From Muricea muricata (taxonomy: Eukaryota > Cnidaria > Anthozoa > Malacalcyonacea > Plexauridae), in contig OY979726.1 of NCBI GenBank assembly GCA_963855995.1, forward strand, positions 8,408,701 through 8,472,700: a DNA stretch of 64,000 nucleotides, written 5' to 3'. Made by a program: the position numbers and the translations under genes. Below, piece after piece: positions 22,988 through 37,900 of the stretch; the stretch's first letter is position 1; the number at the start of each line of letters is the position of its first letter. The notes below the pieces were generated by a model, which worked only from the letters and a program-made list of their open reading frames with translations, searched no databases and had not been told where the DNA came from.

Positions 22988-25900
22988 GATTTTGATGATT
23001 GTAAAAGCGTTTCTTTTCAGTCTCAATGCATGTTGTAGGTTTCTTATTTCAACATGCTATTTTGCTGATGTCGATAGTTTTAGCGCCGAAAACATGATTG
23101 CGGACTTCCTATAAGTTCTCCAATTTCGATATAGAAGCTGTCTTTTAGGTACGCGATTGCAATATATCATTGTGCTCAACTCGTTCTTTTTAGCACTCAA
23201 AACATCATTTTAAGCTCTAAAACATCGCCGTGATCGATTTGAGACGGCAATTTTTAGTTGGCAGTCTGAGCATGTTTTTACGCTCAAATCGCTTCCAGAA
23301 CGCCTAAAACGCGATTTTGATGATTGTAAGAGCGTTTCTTTTCAGTCTCAATGATTGTTGTAGGTTTCTAATTTCAACATGCTATTTTGCTGATGTCGAT
23401 AGTTTGACCGCCGAAAACATGATCATCCTTGCTAAGTTCTAGAATTTCGATTTAGAAGCTGTCTTTTAGGTCTGCGATTGCAATATATCATTGGGCTCAA
23501 CTGGTATATTTTAGTACTCGAAACATCATTTTAAGCTCTAAAACGTCGCCGTGATCGATTTGAGACGGCGATTTTTAGTTGGCAGTATGAGCATCTTCTT
23601 ACGCTCAAATCGCGTCCAGAACGCCTAAAACGCGATTTTGATTATTGTAAGAGCGTTTGTTTTCAGTTTCAAAGAGGGTTGTAGGTTTCTCATTTCAACA
23701 TGCTATTTTCATGATGTCGACAGTTTGAGCGCCGAAAACGTGATTGCGGACTTGCTAAGTTCTCCAATTTCGATTGAGAAGCTGTCTTTTAGCTGCGCGA
23801 TTGCAATATATCATTGGGCTCAACTCGTTCACTTTAGAACTCAAAACATCATTTTAAGCTCTAAAACGTCGGCGTGATCGATTTGAGACGGCAATTTTTA
23901 GTTGGCAGTCTGAGCATGTTTTTACGCTCAAATCGCTTCCAGATCGCTTAAAACGCGATTTTGATGATTCTAAGAGCGTTTCTTTTCAGTCTCAATGAAT
24001 GTTGTAGGTTTCTCATTTCAACATGCTATTTTGCTGATGTCGATAGTTTGAGCGCCGAAAAAATGATTGCGGACATGCTAAGTTCTGCAATTTCGATTTA
24101 GAAGCTGTCTTTTAGGTACGCGATTGCAATATATCATTGTGCTAAACTCGTTCATTTTAGCACTCAAAACATCATTTTAAGCTCTAAAATGTCGCCGTGA
24201 TCGATTTGAGACGGCCATTTTTAGTTGGCAGTCGGAGCATGTTTTTACGCTCAAATCGCTTCCAGAACGCCTAAAACGCGATTTTGATGATTGTAAGAGC
24301 GTTTCTTTGCAGTCTCAATGAATGTTGTAGGTTTCTCATTTCAACATGCTATTTTGCTGATGTCGGTAGTTTGAGCGCCGAAAACATGATTGCGGACATG
24401 CTAAGTTCTCTAATTTCGATTTAGAAGCTGTCTTTTAGGTACGCGATTGCAATATATTATTGTGCTCAACTCGTTCATTTTAGCTCTCAAAACATCATTT
24501 TAAGCTCTAAAACGTCGCCGTGCTCGATTTGAGACGGCAATTTTTAGTTGGCAGTCTTAGCATGTTTTTACGCTCAAATTACTTCCAGAACGCCTAAAAC
24601 GCGATTTTGATGATTGTAAGAGCGTTTCTTTTCATTCTCAAAGCATGTTGTAGGTTTCTAATTTCAACATGCTATTTTGCTGATGTCGATAGTTTGAGCG
24701 CCGAAAACATGATTGCGGACTTCCTATAAGTTCTCCAATTTAAATATAGAAGCTGTCTTTTAGGTACGCGATTGCAATATATCATTTTGCTCAACTCGTT
24801 CTTTTTAGCACTCAAAAACTCATTTTAAGCTTTAAAACGTCGCCGTGATCAATTTGAGACGGATATTTTTAGTTGGCAGTCTGAGCATGTTTTTACGCTC
24901 AAATCGCTTCCAAAACGCCTAAAACGCGATTTTGATAATTGTAAGAGCGTTTCTTTTCAGTCTGAAAGCATGTTGTAGGTTTCTCATTTCAACATGCTAT
25001 TTTGCTGATGTCGATAGTTTGAGCGCCGAAAACGTGATTGCGGACTTGCTAAGTTCTCCAATTTCGATTTAGAAGGTGTCTTTTAGGTCCGCGATTGCAA
25101 TATATCATTGGGCTCAACTCGTTCATTTTAGCAGTCAAAACATCATTTTAAGCTCTAAAACGTCGCCGTGCTCGATTTGAGACGGCAATTTTTAGTTGGC
25201 AGTCTGAGCATGTTTTTACGCTCAAATTACTTCCAGAACGCCTAAAACGCGATTTTGATGATTGTAAGAGCGTTTCTTTTCATTCTCAAAGCATGTTGTA
25301 GGTTTCTAATTTCAACATGCTATTTTGCTGATGTCGATAGTTTGACCGCCGAAAACATGATCAGCCTTGCTAAGTTCTAGAATTTCGATTTAGAAGCTGT
25401 CTTTTAGGTCCGCGATTGCAATATATCATTGGGCTCAACTCGTTCACTTTAGCACTCAAAACATCATTTTAGGCTCTAAAACGTCGCCGTGATCGATTTG
25501 AGACGGCAATTTTTAGTTGGCAGTCTGAGAATGTTTTTACGCTCAAATCACTTCCACAACGCCTAAAACGTGATTTTGATGATTGTAAGAGCGTTTCTTT
25601 TCAGTCTCAATGCATGTTGTAGGTTTCTAATTTCAACATGCTATTTTGCTGATGTCGATAGTTTGAGCGCCGAAAACATGATGGCAGACTTCCTATAAGT
25701 TCTCCAATTTCGATATAGAAGCTGTCTTTTAGGTCCGCGATTGCAATATATCATTGGGCTCAACTCGTTCACTTTAGCACTCAAAAACTTATTTTAAGCT
25801 CTAAAACGTCGCCGTGATCGATTTGAGAAGGCAATTTTTAGTTGGCAGTCTGAGCATGTTTTTACGCTCAAATTGCTTCCACAACGCCTAAGACGTGATT

Positions 25901-28900
25901 TTGATGATTGTAAGAGCGTTTCTTTTCAGTCTCAATGCATGTTGTAGGTTTCTTATTTCAACATGTTTTTTTCTGATGTCGATAGTTTGAGCGCCGAAAA
26001 CATGATTGCAGACTTCCTATAAGTTCTCCAATTTAAATATAGAAGCTGTCTTTTAGGTACGCGATTGCAATATATCATTGTGCTCAACTCGTTCTTTTTA
26101 GCACTCAAAAACTCATTATAAGCTCTAAAACGTCGCCGTGATCGATTTGAGACGGTTATTTTTAGTTGGCAGTCTGAGCATGTTTTTACGCTCAAATCGC
26201 TTCCAGAACGCCTAAAATGCGATTTTGATGATTGTAAGAACGTTTCTTTTCAGTCTCAAAGCATGTTGTAGGTTTCTCATTTCAACATGCTATTTTGCTG
26301 ATCTCGATAGTTTGAGCGCCGAAAACGTGATTGCGGACTTGCTAAGTTCTCCAATTTCGATTTAGAAGCTGTCTTTTAGGTACGCGATTGCAATATATCA
26401 TTGTGCTCAACTCGTTCATTTTAGCACTCAAAACATCATTTTAAGCTCTAAAACGTCGCCGTGATCGAATTGAGACGGCAATTTTTATTTGGTAGTCCGA
26501 GCATGTTTTTACGCTCAAATCGCTTCCAGAACGCCTAAAACGCGATTTTGATGATTGTAAGAGCGTTTTTTTTCAGTCTCAATGATTGTTGTAGGTTTCT
26601 AATTTCAACATGCTATTTTGGTGATGTCGATAGTTTGACCGCCGAAAACATGATCAGCCTTGCTAAGTTCTAGAATTTCGATTTAGAAGCTGTCTTTTAG
26701 GTCCGCGATTGCAATATATCATTGGGCTCAACTCGTTCACTTTAGCACTCAAAACATCATTTTAAGCTCTAAAACGTCGCCGTGATCGATTTGAGACGGC
26801 AATTTTTAGTTGGAAGTCTGAGTATGTTTTTACGCTCAAATCGCTTCCAGATCGCTTAAAACGCGATTTTGATGATTGTAAGAGCGTTTCTTTTCAGTCT
26901 CAATGAATGTGATAGGTTTCTCATTTCAACATGCTATTTTGCTGATGTCGGTAGTTTGAGCGCCGAAAACATGATTGCGGACATGCTAAGTTCTAGAATT
27001 TCGATTTAGAAGCTGTCTTTTAGGTCCGCGATTGCAATATATTATTGTGCTCAACTCGTTCATTTTAGCACTCAAAAAATCATTTTAAGCTCTAAAACGT
27101 CGCCGTGATCGATTTGAGACGGCAATTTTTAGTGTGCAGTCTGAGCATGTTTTTACGCTCAAATCACTTCCAGAACGCCTAAAACGCGATTTTGAGGATT
27201 GTAAGAGCGTTTCTTTTCAGTCTCAATGATTGTTGTAGGTTTCTAATTTCAACATGCTATTTTGCTGATGTCGATAGTTTGACCGCCGAAAACATGATCA
27301 GCCTTGCTAAGTTCTAGAATTTCGATTTAGAAGCTGTCTTTTAGGTCCGCGATTGCAATATATCATTGGGCTCAACTCGTTCACTTTAGCACTCAAAACA
27401 TCATTTTAAGCTCTAAAACGTCGCCGTGATCGATTTGAGACGGCAATTTTTAGTTGGCAGTCTGAGTATGTTTTTACGCTCAAATCGCTTCCAGATCGCT
27501 TAAAACGCGATTTTGATGATTGTAAGAGCCTTTCTTTTCAGTCTCAATGAATGTTGTTGGTTTCTCATTTCAACATGCTATTTTGCTGATGTCGGTAGTT
27601 TGAGCGCCGAAAACATGATGGCGGACATGCTAAGTTCTCTAATTTCGATTTAGAAGCTGTCTTTTAGGTACGCGATTGCAATATATTATTGTGGTCAACT
27701 CGTTCATTTTAGCACTCAAAAAATCATTTTAAGCTCTAAAACGTCGCCGTGATCGATTTGAGAAGGCAATTTTTAGTTTGCAGTATGAGCATCTTTTTAC
27801 GCTCAAATCGCTTCCACAACGCCTAAAACGTGATTTTGATGATTGTAAGAGCGTTTCTTTTCAGTCTCAATGCATGTTGTAGGTTTCTTATTTCAACATG
27901 TTTTTTTCTAATGTCGATAGTTTGAGTGCCGAAAACATGATTGCGGACTTCCTATAAGTTCTCCAATTTAAATATAGAAGCTGTCTTTTAGGTACGCGAT
28001 TGCAATATATCATTGTGCTCAACTCGTTCTTTTTAGCACTCAAAAACTCATTTTAAGCTCTAAAAGGTCGCCGTGATCGATTTGAGACGGATATTTTTAG
28101 CTGGCAGTCTGAGCATGTTTTTACGCTCAAATCGCTTCCAGAACGCCTAAAACGCGATTTTGATGATTGTAAGAACGTTTCTTTTCAGTCTCAAAGCATG
28201 TTGTAGGTTTCTCATTTCAACATGCTATTTTGCTGATGTCGATAGTTTGAGCGCCGAAAACGTGATTGCGGACTTGCTAAGTTCTCCAATTTCGATTTAG
28301 AAGCTGTCTTTTAGGTCCGCGATTGCAATATATCATTGGGCTCAACTCGTTCATTTTAACACTCAAAACATCATTTTAAGCTCTAAAACGTCGCCGTGAT
28401 CGATTTGAGACGGCAATATTCAGTTGGCAGTCCGAGCATGTTTTTACGCTCAAATCGCTTCCAGAACGCCTAAAACGCGATTTTGATGATTGTAAGAGCG
28501 TTTCTTTTCAGTCTCAATGATTGTTGTAGGTTTCTAATTTCAACATGCTATTTTGCTGATGTCGATAGTTTGAGCGCCGAAAACGTGATTGCGGACTTGC
28601 TAAGTTCTCCAAGTTCGATTTAGAAGCTGTCTTTTAGGTCTGCGATTGCAATATATCATTGGGCTCAACTGGTATATTTTAGTATTCGAAACATCATTTT
28701 AAGCTCTAAAACGTCGCCGTGATCGATTTGAGACGGCGATTTTTAGTTGGCAGTATGAGCATCTTTTTACGCTCAAATCGCGTCCAGAACGCCTAAAACG
28801 CGATTTTGATTATTGTAAGAGCGTTTCTTTTCAGTTTCAAAGAGGGTTGTAGGTTTCTCATTTCAACATGCTATTTTCATGATGTCGATAGTTTGAGCGC

Positions 28901-31900
28901 CGAAAACATGATTGCGGACATGCTAAGTTCTCCAATTTCGATTTAGAAGCTGTCTTTTAGGTACGCGATTGCAATATATCATTGTGCTCAACTCATTCAT
29001 TTTAGCGCTCAAAACATCATTTTAAGCTCTAAAACGTCGCCGTGATCGATTTGAGACGGCAATTTTTAGTTGGCAGTCCGAGCATGTTTTTACGCTCAAA
29101 TCACTTCCAGAACGCCTAAAACGCGATTTTGATGATTGTAAGAGCGTTTCTTTTCATTCTCAAAGCATGTTGTAGGTTTCTAATTTCAACATGCTATTTT
29201 GCTGATGTCGATAGTTTGAGCGCCGAAAACATGATTGCGGACTTCCTATAAGTTCTTCAATTTCGATATAGAAGCTGTCTTTTAGGTCCGCGATTGCAAT
29301 ATATCATTGGGCTCAACTCGTTCACTTTAGCACTCAAAAACTCATTTTAAGCTCTAAAACGTCGCCGTGATCGATTTGAGAAGGCAATTTTTAGTTGGCA
29401 GTCTGACCATGTTTTTACGCTCAAATCGCTTCCACAACGCCTAAAACGTGATTTTATGATTGTAAGAGCGTTTCTTTTCAGTCTCAATGCATGTTGTAGG
29501 TTTCTTATTTCAACATGTTTTTTTCTGATGTCGATAGTTTGAGCGCCGAAAACATGATTGCGGACTTCCTATAAGTTCTCCAATTTAAATATAGAAGCTC
29601 TCTTTTAGGTACGCGATTGCAATATATCATTGTGCTCAGCTCGTTCTTTTTAGCACTCAAAAACTCATTTTAAGCTCTAAAACGTCGCCGTGATCGATTT
29701 GAGACGGATATTTTTAGTCGGCAGTCTGAGCATGTTTTTGCGCTCAAATCGCTTCCAGAACGCCTAAAACGCGATTTTGATGATTGTAAGAACGTTTCTT
29801 TTAAGTCTCAAAGCATGTTGTAGGTTTCTCATTTCAACATGCTATTTAGCTGATGTCGATAGTTTGAGCGCCGAAAACATGATCAGCCTTGCTAAGTTCT
29901 AGAATTTCGATTTAGAAGCTGTCTTTTAGGTACGCGATTTCAATATATTATTGTGCTCAACTCGTTCATTTTAGCACTCAAAAAATCATTTTAAGCTATA
30001 AAACGTCGCCGCGATCGATTTGAGACGGCAATTTTTAGTTGGCAGTCTGAGCATGTTTTTACGCTCAAATCACTTCCAGAACGTCTAAAACGCGATTTTG
30101 ATGATTGTAAAAGCGTTTCTTTTCATTCTCAAAGCATGTTGTAGGTTTCTAATTTCAACATGCTATTTTGCTGATGTCGATAGTTTGAGCGGCGAAAACA
30201 TGATTGCGGACTTCCTATAAGTTCTCCAATTTCGATTTAGAAGCTGTCTTTTAGCTGCGCGATTGCAATATATCATTGGGCTCAACTCGTTCACTTTAGA
30301 ACTCAAAACATCATTTTAAGCTCTAAAACGTCGGCGTGATCGATTTGAGACGGCAATTTTTAGTTGGCAGTCTGAGCATGTTTTTACGCTCAAATCACTT
30401 CCAGAACGCCTAAAACGCGATTTTGATGATTGTAAGAACGTTTCTTTTAAGTCTCAAAGCATGTTGTAGGTTTCTCATTTCAACATGCTATTTAGCTGAT
30501 GTCGATAGTTTGAGCGCCGAAAACATGATCAGCCTTGCTAAGTTCTAGAATTTCGATTTAGAAGCTGTCTTTTAGGTACGCGATTTCAATATATTATTGT
30601 GCTCAACTCGTTCATTTTAGCACTCAAAAAATCATTTTAAGCTATAAAACGTCGCCGCGATCGATTTGAGACGGCAATTTTTAGTTGGCAGTCTGAGCAT
30701 GTTTTTACGCTCAAATCACTTCCAGAACGTCTAAAACGCGATTTTGATGATTGTAAAAGCGTTTCTTTTCATTCTCAAAGCATGTTGTAGGTTTCTAATT
30801 TCAACATGCTATTTTGCTGATGTCGATAGTTTGAGCGGCGAAAACATGATTGCGGACTTCCTATAAGTTCTCCAATTTCGATTTAGAAGCTGTCTTTTAG
30901 GACCGCGATTGCAATATATCATTGTGCTCAAGTCGTTCTTTTTAGCACTCAAAACATCATTTTAAGCTCTAAAACGTCGCCGTGATCTATTTGAGAAGGC
31001 AATTTTTAGTTGGCAGTCTGAGCATGTTTTTACGCTCAAATCGCTTCCAGAACGACTAAAACGTGATTTTGAGGATTGTAAGAGCGTTTCTTTTCAGTCT
31101 CAATGCATGTTGTAGGTTTCTTATTTCAACATTCTATTTTCCTGATGTCGATAGTTGAAGCGCCGAAAACATGATTGCGGACTTCCTATAAGTTCTCCAA
31201 TTTCGATATAGAAGCTGTCTTTTAGGTCCGCGATTGCAATATATCATTGGGCTCAACTCGTTCACTTTAGCACTCAAAAACTCATTTTAAGCTCTAAAAC
31301 GTCGCCGTGATCGATTTGAGAAGGCAATTTTTAGTTGGCAGTCTGAGCATGTTTTTACGCTCAAATCGCTTCCACAATGCCTAAAACGTGATTTTTATGA
31401 TTGTAAGAGCGTTTCTTTTCAGTCTCAATGCATGTTGTAGGTTTCTTATTTCAACATGCTATTTTGCTGATGTCGATAGTTTGAGCGCCGAAAACATGAT
31501 TGCGGACTTCCTATAAGTTCTCCAATTTCGATATAGAAGCTGTCTTTTAGGTACGCGGTTGCAATATATCATTGTGCTCAACTCGTTCTTTTTAGCACTC
31601 AAAACATCATTTTAAGCTCTAAAACATCGCCGTGATCGATTTGAGACGGCAATTTTTAGTTGGAAGTCTGAGCATGTTTTTACGCTCAAATCGCTTCCAG
31701 AACGCCTAAAACGCGATTTTGATGATTGTAAGAGCGTTTCTTTTCAGTCTCAACGACTGTTGTAGGTTTCTAATTTCAACATGCTATTTTGCTGATGTCG
31801 ATAGTTTGACCGCCGAAAACATGATCAGCCTTGCTAAGTTCTAGAATTTCGATTTAGAAGCTGTCTTTTACGTCCGCGATTGCAATATATCATTGGGCTC

Positions 31901-32035
31901 AACTCGTTCACTTTAGCACTCAAAACATCATTTTAAGCTCTAAAACGTCGCCGTGACTGATTTCAGACGGCAATTTTTAGTTGGCAGTCTGAGTATGTTT
32001 TTACGCTCAAATCGCTTCCAGATCACCTAAAACGC

Positions 32036-34932
32036 GATTTTGATGATTAATTGTATAAGAACGTTTCTTTTTAGTCTGAAAGCATATTGTAGGTTTCTCA
32101 TTTCAACATGCTATTTTGCTCATGTCGATAAATTGAGCGCCGAAAACGTGATTGCGGACTTGCTAAGTTCTCCAATTTCGATTTAAAAGCTGTCTTTTAG
32201 GTCCGCGATTGCAATATATCATTGTGCTCAAGTCGTTCTTTTTAGCACTCAAAACATCATTTTAAGCTCTAAAACGTCGCCGTGATCTATTTGAGAAGGC
32301 AATTTTTAGTTGGCAGTCTGAGCATGTTTTTACGCTCAAATCGCTTCCAGAACGACTAAAACGTGATTTTGAGGATTGTAAGAGCGTTTCTTTTCAGTCT
32401 CAATGCATGTTGTAGGTTTGTTATTTCAACATTCTATTTTCCTGATGTCGATAGTTGAAGCGCCGAAAACATGATTGCGGACTTCCTATAAGTTCTCCAA
32501 TTTCGATATAGAAGCTGTCTTTTAGGTCCGCGATTGCAATAAATCATTGGGCTCAACTCGTTCACTTTAGCACTCAAAAACTCATTTTAAGCTCTAAAAC
32601 GTCGCCGTGATCGATTTGAGAAGGCAATTTTTAGTTGGCAGTCTGAGCATGTTTTTACGCTCAAATCGCTTTCACAATGCCTAAAACGTGATTTTTATGA
32701 TTGTAAGAGCGTTTCTTTTCAGTCTCAATGCATGTTGTAGGTTTCTTATTTCAACATGCTATTTTGCTGATGTCGATAGTTTGAGCGCCGAAAACATGAT
32801 TGCGGACTTCCTATAAGTTCTCCAATTTCGATATAGAAGCTGTCTTTTAGGTACGCGGTTGCAATATATCATTGTGCTCAACTCGTTCTTTTTAGCACTC
32901 AAAACATCATTTTAAGCTCTAAAACATCGCCGTGATCGATTTGAGACGGCAATTTTTAGTTGGAAGTCTGAGCATGTTTTTACGCTCAAATCGCTTCCAG
33001 AACGCCTAAAACGCGAATTTGATGATTGTAAGAGCGTTTCTTTTCAGTCTCAATGACTGTTGTAGGTTTCTAATTTCAACATGCTATTTTGCTGATGTCG
33101 ATAGTTTGACCGCCGAAAACATGATCAGCCTTGCTAAGTTCTAGAATTTCGATTAAGAAGCTGTCTTTTACGTCCGCGATTGCAATACATCATTGGGCTC
33201 AACTCGTTCACTTTAGCACTCAAAACATCATTTTAAGCTCTAAAACGTCGCCGTGACTGATTTCAGACGGCAATTTTTAGTTGGCAGTCTGAGTATGTTT
33301 TTACGCTCAAATCGCTTCCAGATCACCTAAAACGCGATTTTGATGATTAATTGTATAAGAACGTTTCTTTTTAGTCTGAAAGCATGTTGTAGGTTTCTCA
33401 TTTCAACATGCTATTTTGCTCATGTCGATAGTTTGAGCGCCGAAAACGTGATTGCGGACTTGCTAAGTTCTCCAATTTCGATTTCAAAGCTGTCTTTTAG
33501 GTCCGCGATTGCAATATATCATTGGGCTCAACTGGTATATTTTAGTACTCGAAACATCATTTTAAGCTCTAAAACGTCGCCGTGATCGATTTGAGACGGC
33601 AATTTTTAGTTGGCAGTATGAGCATCTTTTTACGCTCAAATCGCGTCGAGAACGCCTAAAACGCGATTTTGATTATTGTAAGAGCGTTTCTTTTCAGTTT
33701 CAAAGCAGGTTGTAGGTTTCTCATTTCAACATGCTATTTTGCTGATGTCGATAGTTTGAGCGCCGAAAACATGATTGCGGACTTCCTATAAGTTCTCCAA
33801 TTTCGATTTAGAAGCTGTCTTTTAGGACCGCGATTGCAATATATCATTGTGCTCAAGTCGTTCTTTTTAGCACTCAAAACATCATTTTAAGCTCTAAAAC
33901 GTCGCCGTGATCTATTTGAGAAGGCAATTTTTAGTTGGCAGTCTGAGCATGTTTTTACGCTCAAATCGCTTCCAGAACGACTAAAACGTGATTTTGAGGA
34001 TTGTAAGAGCGTTTCTTTTCAGTCTCAATGCATGTTGTAGGTTTCTTATTTCAACATTCTATTTTCCTGATGTCGATAGTTGAAGCGCCGAAAACATGAT
34101 TGCGGACTTCCTATAAGTTTTCCAATTTCGATATAGAAGCTGTCTTTTAGGTCCGCGATTGCAATATATCATTGGGCTCAACTCGTTCACTTTAGCACTC
34201 AAAAACTCATTTTAAGCTCTAAAACGTCGCCGTGATCGATTTGAGAAGGCAATTTTTAGTTGGCAGTCTGAGCATGTTTTTACGCTCAAATCGCTTCCAC
34301 AATGCCTAAAACGTGATTTTTATGATTGTAAGAGCGTTTCTTTTCAGTCTCAATGCATGTTGTAGGTTTCTTATTTCAACATGCTATTTTGCTGATGTCG
34401 ATAGTTTGAGCGCCGAAAACATGATTGCGGACTTCCTATAAGTTCTCCAATTTCGATATAGAAGCTGTCTTTTAGGTACGCGGTTGCAATATATCATTGT
34501 GCTCAACTGGTTCTTTTTAGCACTCAAAACATCATTTTAAGCTCTAAAACATCGCCGTGATCGATTTGAGACGGCAATTTTTAGTTGGAAGTCTGAGCAT
34601 GTTTTTACGCTCAAATCGCTTCCAGAACGCCTAAAACGCGATTTTGATTATTGTAAGAGCGTTTCTTTTCAGTCTCAATGACTGTTGTAGGTTTCTAATA
34701 GTTTGACCGCCGAAAACATGATCAGCCTTGCTAAGTTCTAGAATTTCGATTTAGAAGCTGTCTTTTACGTCCGCGATTGCAATATATCATTGGGCTCAAC
34801 TCGTTCACTTTAGCACTCAAAACATCATTTTAAGCTCTAAAACGTCGCCGTGACTGATTTCAGACGGCAATTTTTAGTTGGAAGTCTGAGTATGTTTTTA
34901 CGCTCAAATCGCTTCCAGATCACCTAAAACGC
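32036..34932. repeat. 5-monomer repeat family, shortened copies
   Basis: Two more units of the type seen at 14884. The first (32036-33335) is 1,300 bp, four monomers; the second (33336-34932) is 1,597 bp. The second is exactly 27 bp shorter than 1,624 because of a deletion at about 34700, where ggtttctaat joins directly to agtttgacc. Both share gactgatttcagacgg, differing from the gactgatttctgacgg of the 14.5-18 kb units, so they form a separate sub-lineage. Confidence 0.75.
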
Positions 34933-37900
34933 GATTTTGATGATTAATTGTATAAGAACGTTTCTTTTTAGTCTGAAAGCATGTTGTAGGTTTCTCATTT
35001 CAACATGCTATTTTGCTCATGTCGATAGTTTGAGCGCCGAAAACGTGATTGCGGACTTGCTAAGTTCTCCAATTTCGATTTAAAAGCTGTCTTTTAGGTC
35101 CGCGATTGCAAGATATCATTGGGCTCAACTGGTATATTTTAGTACTCGAAACATCATTTTAAGCTCTAAAACGTCGCCGTGATCGATTTGAGACGGCAAT
35201 TTTTATTTGGCAGTATGAGCATCTTGTTACGCTCAAATCGCGTCGAGAACGCCTAAAACGCGATTTTGATTATTGTAAGAGCGTTTCTTTTCAGTTTCAA
35301 AGCAGGTTGTAGGTTTCTCATTTCAACATGCTATTTTGCTGATGTTGATAGTTTGAGCGCCGAAAACATGATTGCGGACTTCCTATAAGTTCTCCAATTT
35401 CGATTTAGAAGCTGTCTTTTAGTACCGCGATTGCAATATATCATTGTGCTCAAGTCGTTCTTTTTAGCACTCAAAACATCATTTTAAGCTCTAAAACGTC
35501 GCCGTGATCTATTTGAGAAGGCAATTTTTAGTTGGCAGTCTGAGCATGTTTTTACGCTCAAATCGCTTCCAGAACGCCTAAAACGTGATTTTGATGATTG
35601 TAAGAGCGTTTCTTTTCAGTCTCAATGCATGTTGTAGGTTTCTTATTTCAACATTCTATTTTGCTGATGTCGATAGTTTAAGCGCCGAAAACATGATTGC
35701 GGACTTCCTATAAGTTCTCCAATTTCGATATAGAAGCTGTCTTTTAGGTCCGCGATTGCAATATATCACTGGGCTCAACTCGTTCACTTTAGCACTCAAA
35801 AACTCATTTTAAGCTCTAAAACGTCGCCGTGATCGATTTGAGAAGGCAATTTTTAGTTGAAAGTCTGAGCATGTTTTTACGCTCAAATCGCTTCCACAAC
35901 GCCTAAAACGTGATTTTTATGATTGTAAGAGCGTTTCTTTTCAGTCTCAATGCATGTTGTAGGTTTCGTATTTCAACATGCTATTTTGCTGATGTCGATA
36001 GTTTGAGCGCCGAAAACATGATTGCGGACTTCCTATAAGTTCTCCAATTTCGATATAGAAGCTGTCTTTTAGCTACGCGATTGCAATAAATCATTGTGCT
36101 CAACTCGTTCTTTTTAGCACTCAAAACATCATTTTAAGCTCTAAAACATCGCCGTGATCGATTTGAGACGGCAATTTTTAGTTGGCAGTCTGAGCATGTT
36201 TTTACGCTCAAATCGCTTCCAGAACGCCTAAAACGCGATTTTCATGATTGTAAGAGCGTTTCTTTTCAGTCTCAATGATTGTTGTAGGTTTCTAATTTCA
36301 ACATGCTATTTTGCTGATGTCGATAGTTTGACCGCCGAAAACATGATCAGCCTTGCTAAGTTCTAGAATTTCGATTTAGAAGCTGTCTTTTAGGTCCGCG
36401 ATTGCAATATATCATTGGGCTCAACTCGTTCACTTTAGCACTCAAAACATCATTTTAAGCTCTAAAACGTCGCCGTGATTGATTTGAGACGGCAATTTTT
36501 AGTTGGCAGTCTGAGTATGTTTTTACGCTCAAATCGCTTCCAGATCGCTTAAAACGCGATTTTGATGATTGTAAGAGCGTTTCTTTTCAGTCTCAATGAA
36601 TGTTGTAGGTTTCTCATTTCAACATGCTATTTTGCTAATGTCGGTAGTTTGAGCGCCGAAAACATGATTGCGGACATTTTAAGTTCTCTAATTTCGATTT
36701 AGAAGCTGTCTTTTAGGTACGCGATTTCAATATATTATTGTGCTCAACTCGTTCATTTTAGCACTCAAAAAATCATTTTAAGCTATAAAACGTCGCCGTG
36801 ATCGATTTGAGACGGCAATTTTTAGTGTGCAGTCTGAGCATGTTTTTACGCTCAAATCACTTCCAGAACGCCTAAAACGCGATTTTGATGATTGTAAGAG
36901 CGTTTCTTTTCATTCTCAAAGCATGTTGTAGGTTTTTAATTTCAACATGCTATTTTGCTGATGTCGAGAGTTTGAGCGCCGAAAACATGATGGCGGACAT
37001 GCTAAGTTCTCTAATTTCGATTTAGAAGCTGTCTTTTAGGTACGCGATTGCAATATATTATTGTGCTCAACTCGTTCATTTTAGCACTCAAAAAATCATT
37101 TTAAGCTCTAAAACGTCGCCGTGATCGATTTGAGAAGGCAATTTTTAGTTGGCAGTATGAGCATCTTTTTACGCTCAAATCGCTTCCACAACGCCTAAAA
37201 CGTGATTTTGATGATTGTAAGAGCCTTTCTTTTCAGTCTCAATGCATGTTGTAGGTTTCTTATTTCAACATGTTTTTTTCTGATGTTGATAGTTTGAGTG
37301 CCGAAAACATGATTGCGGACTTCCTATAAGTTCTCCAATTTAAATATACAAGCTGTCTTTTAGGTACGCGATTGCAATATATCATTGTGCTCAACTCGTT
37401 CTTTTTAGCACTCAAAAACTCATTTTAAGCTCTAAAAGGTCGCCGTGATCGATTTGAGACGGATATTTTTAGCTTGCAGTCTGAGCATGTTTTTACGCTC
37501 AAATCGCTTCCAGAACGCCTAAAACGCAATTTTGATGATTGTAAGAACGTTTCTTTTCAGTCTCAAAGCATGTTGTAGGTTTCTCATTTCAACATGCTAT
37601 TTTGCTGATGTCGATAGTTTGAGCGCCGAAAACGTGATTGCGGACTTGCTAAGTTCTCCAATTTCAATTTAGAAGCTGTCTTTTAGGTCCGCGATTGCAA
37701 TATATCATTGGGCTCAACTCGTTCATTTTAGCACTCAAAACATCATTTTAAGCTCTAAAACGTCGCCGTGATCGATTTGAGACGGCAATATTTAGTTGGC
37801 AGTCCGAGCATGTTTTTACGCTCAAATCGCTTCCAGAACGCCTAAAACGCGATTTTGATGATTGTAAGAGCGTTTCTTTTCAGTCTCAATGATTGTTGTA

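Larger units (their letters stand above)
18132..32035. repeat. Long-range duplicated block, copy 2
   Basis: Same monomer order as from position 1. It carries a tandem duplication that copy 1 lacks (19756-21371 and 21372-22987) and has lost three monomers relative to copy 1 in the region matching 4.9-6.8 kb. Rare variants are shared with copy 1, for example aatattcagttgg at about 28410 (copy 1 about 9635), cagtctgaccatg at about 29400 (copy 1 about 10626) and tttttgcgctc at about 29736 (copy 1 about 10963). Confidence 0.8.
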
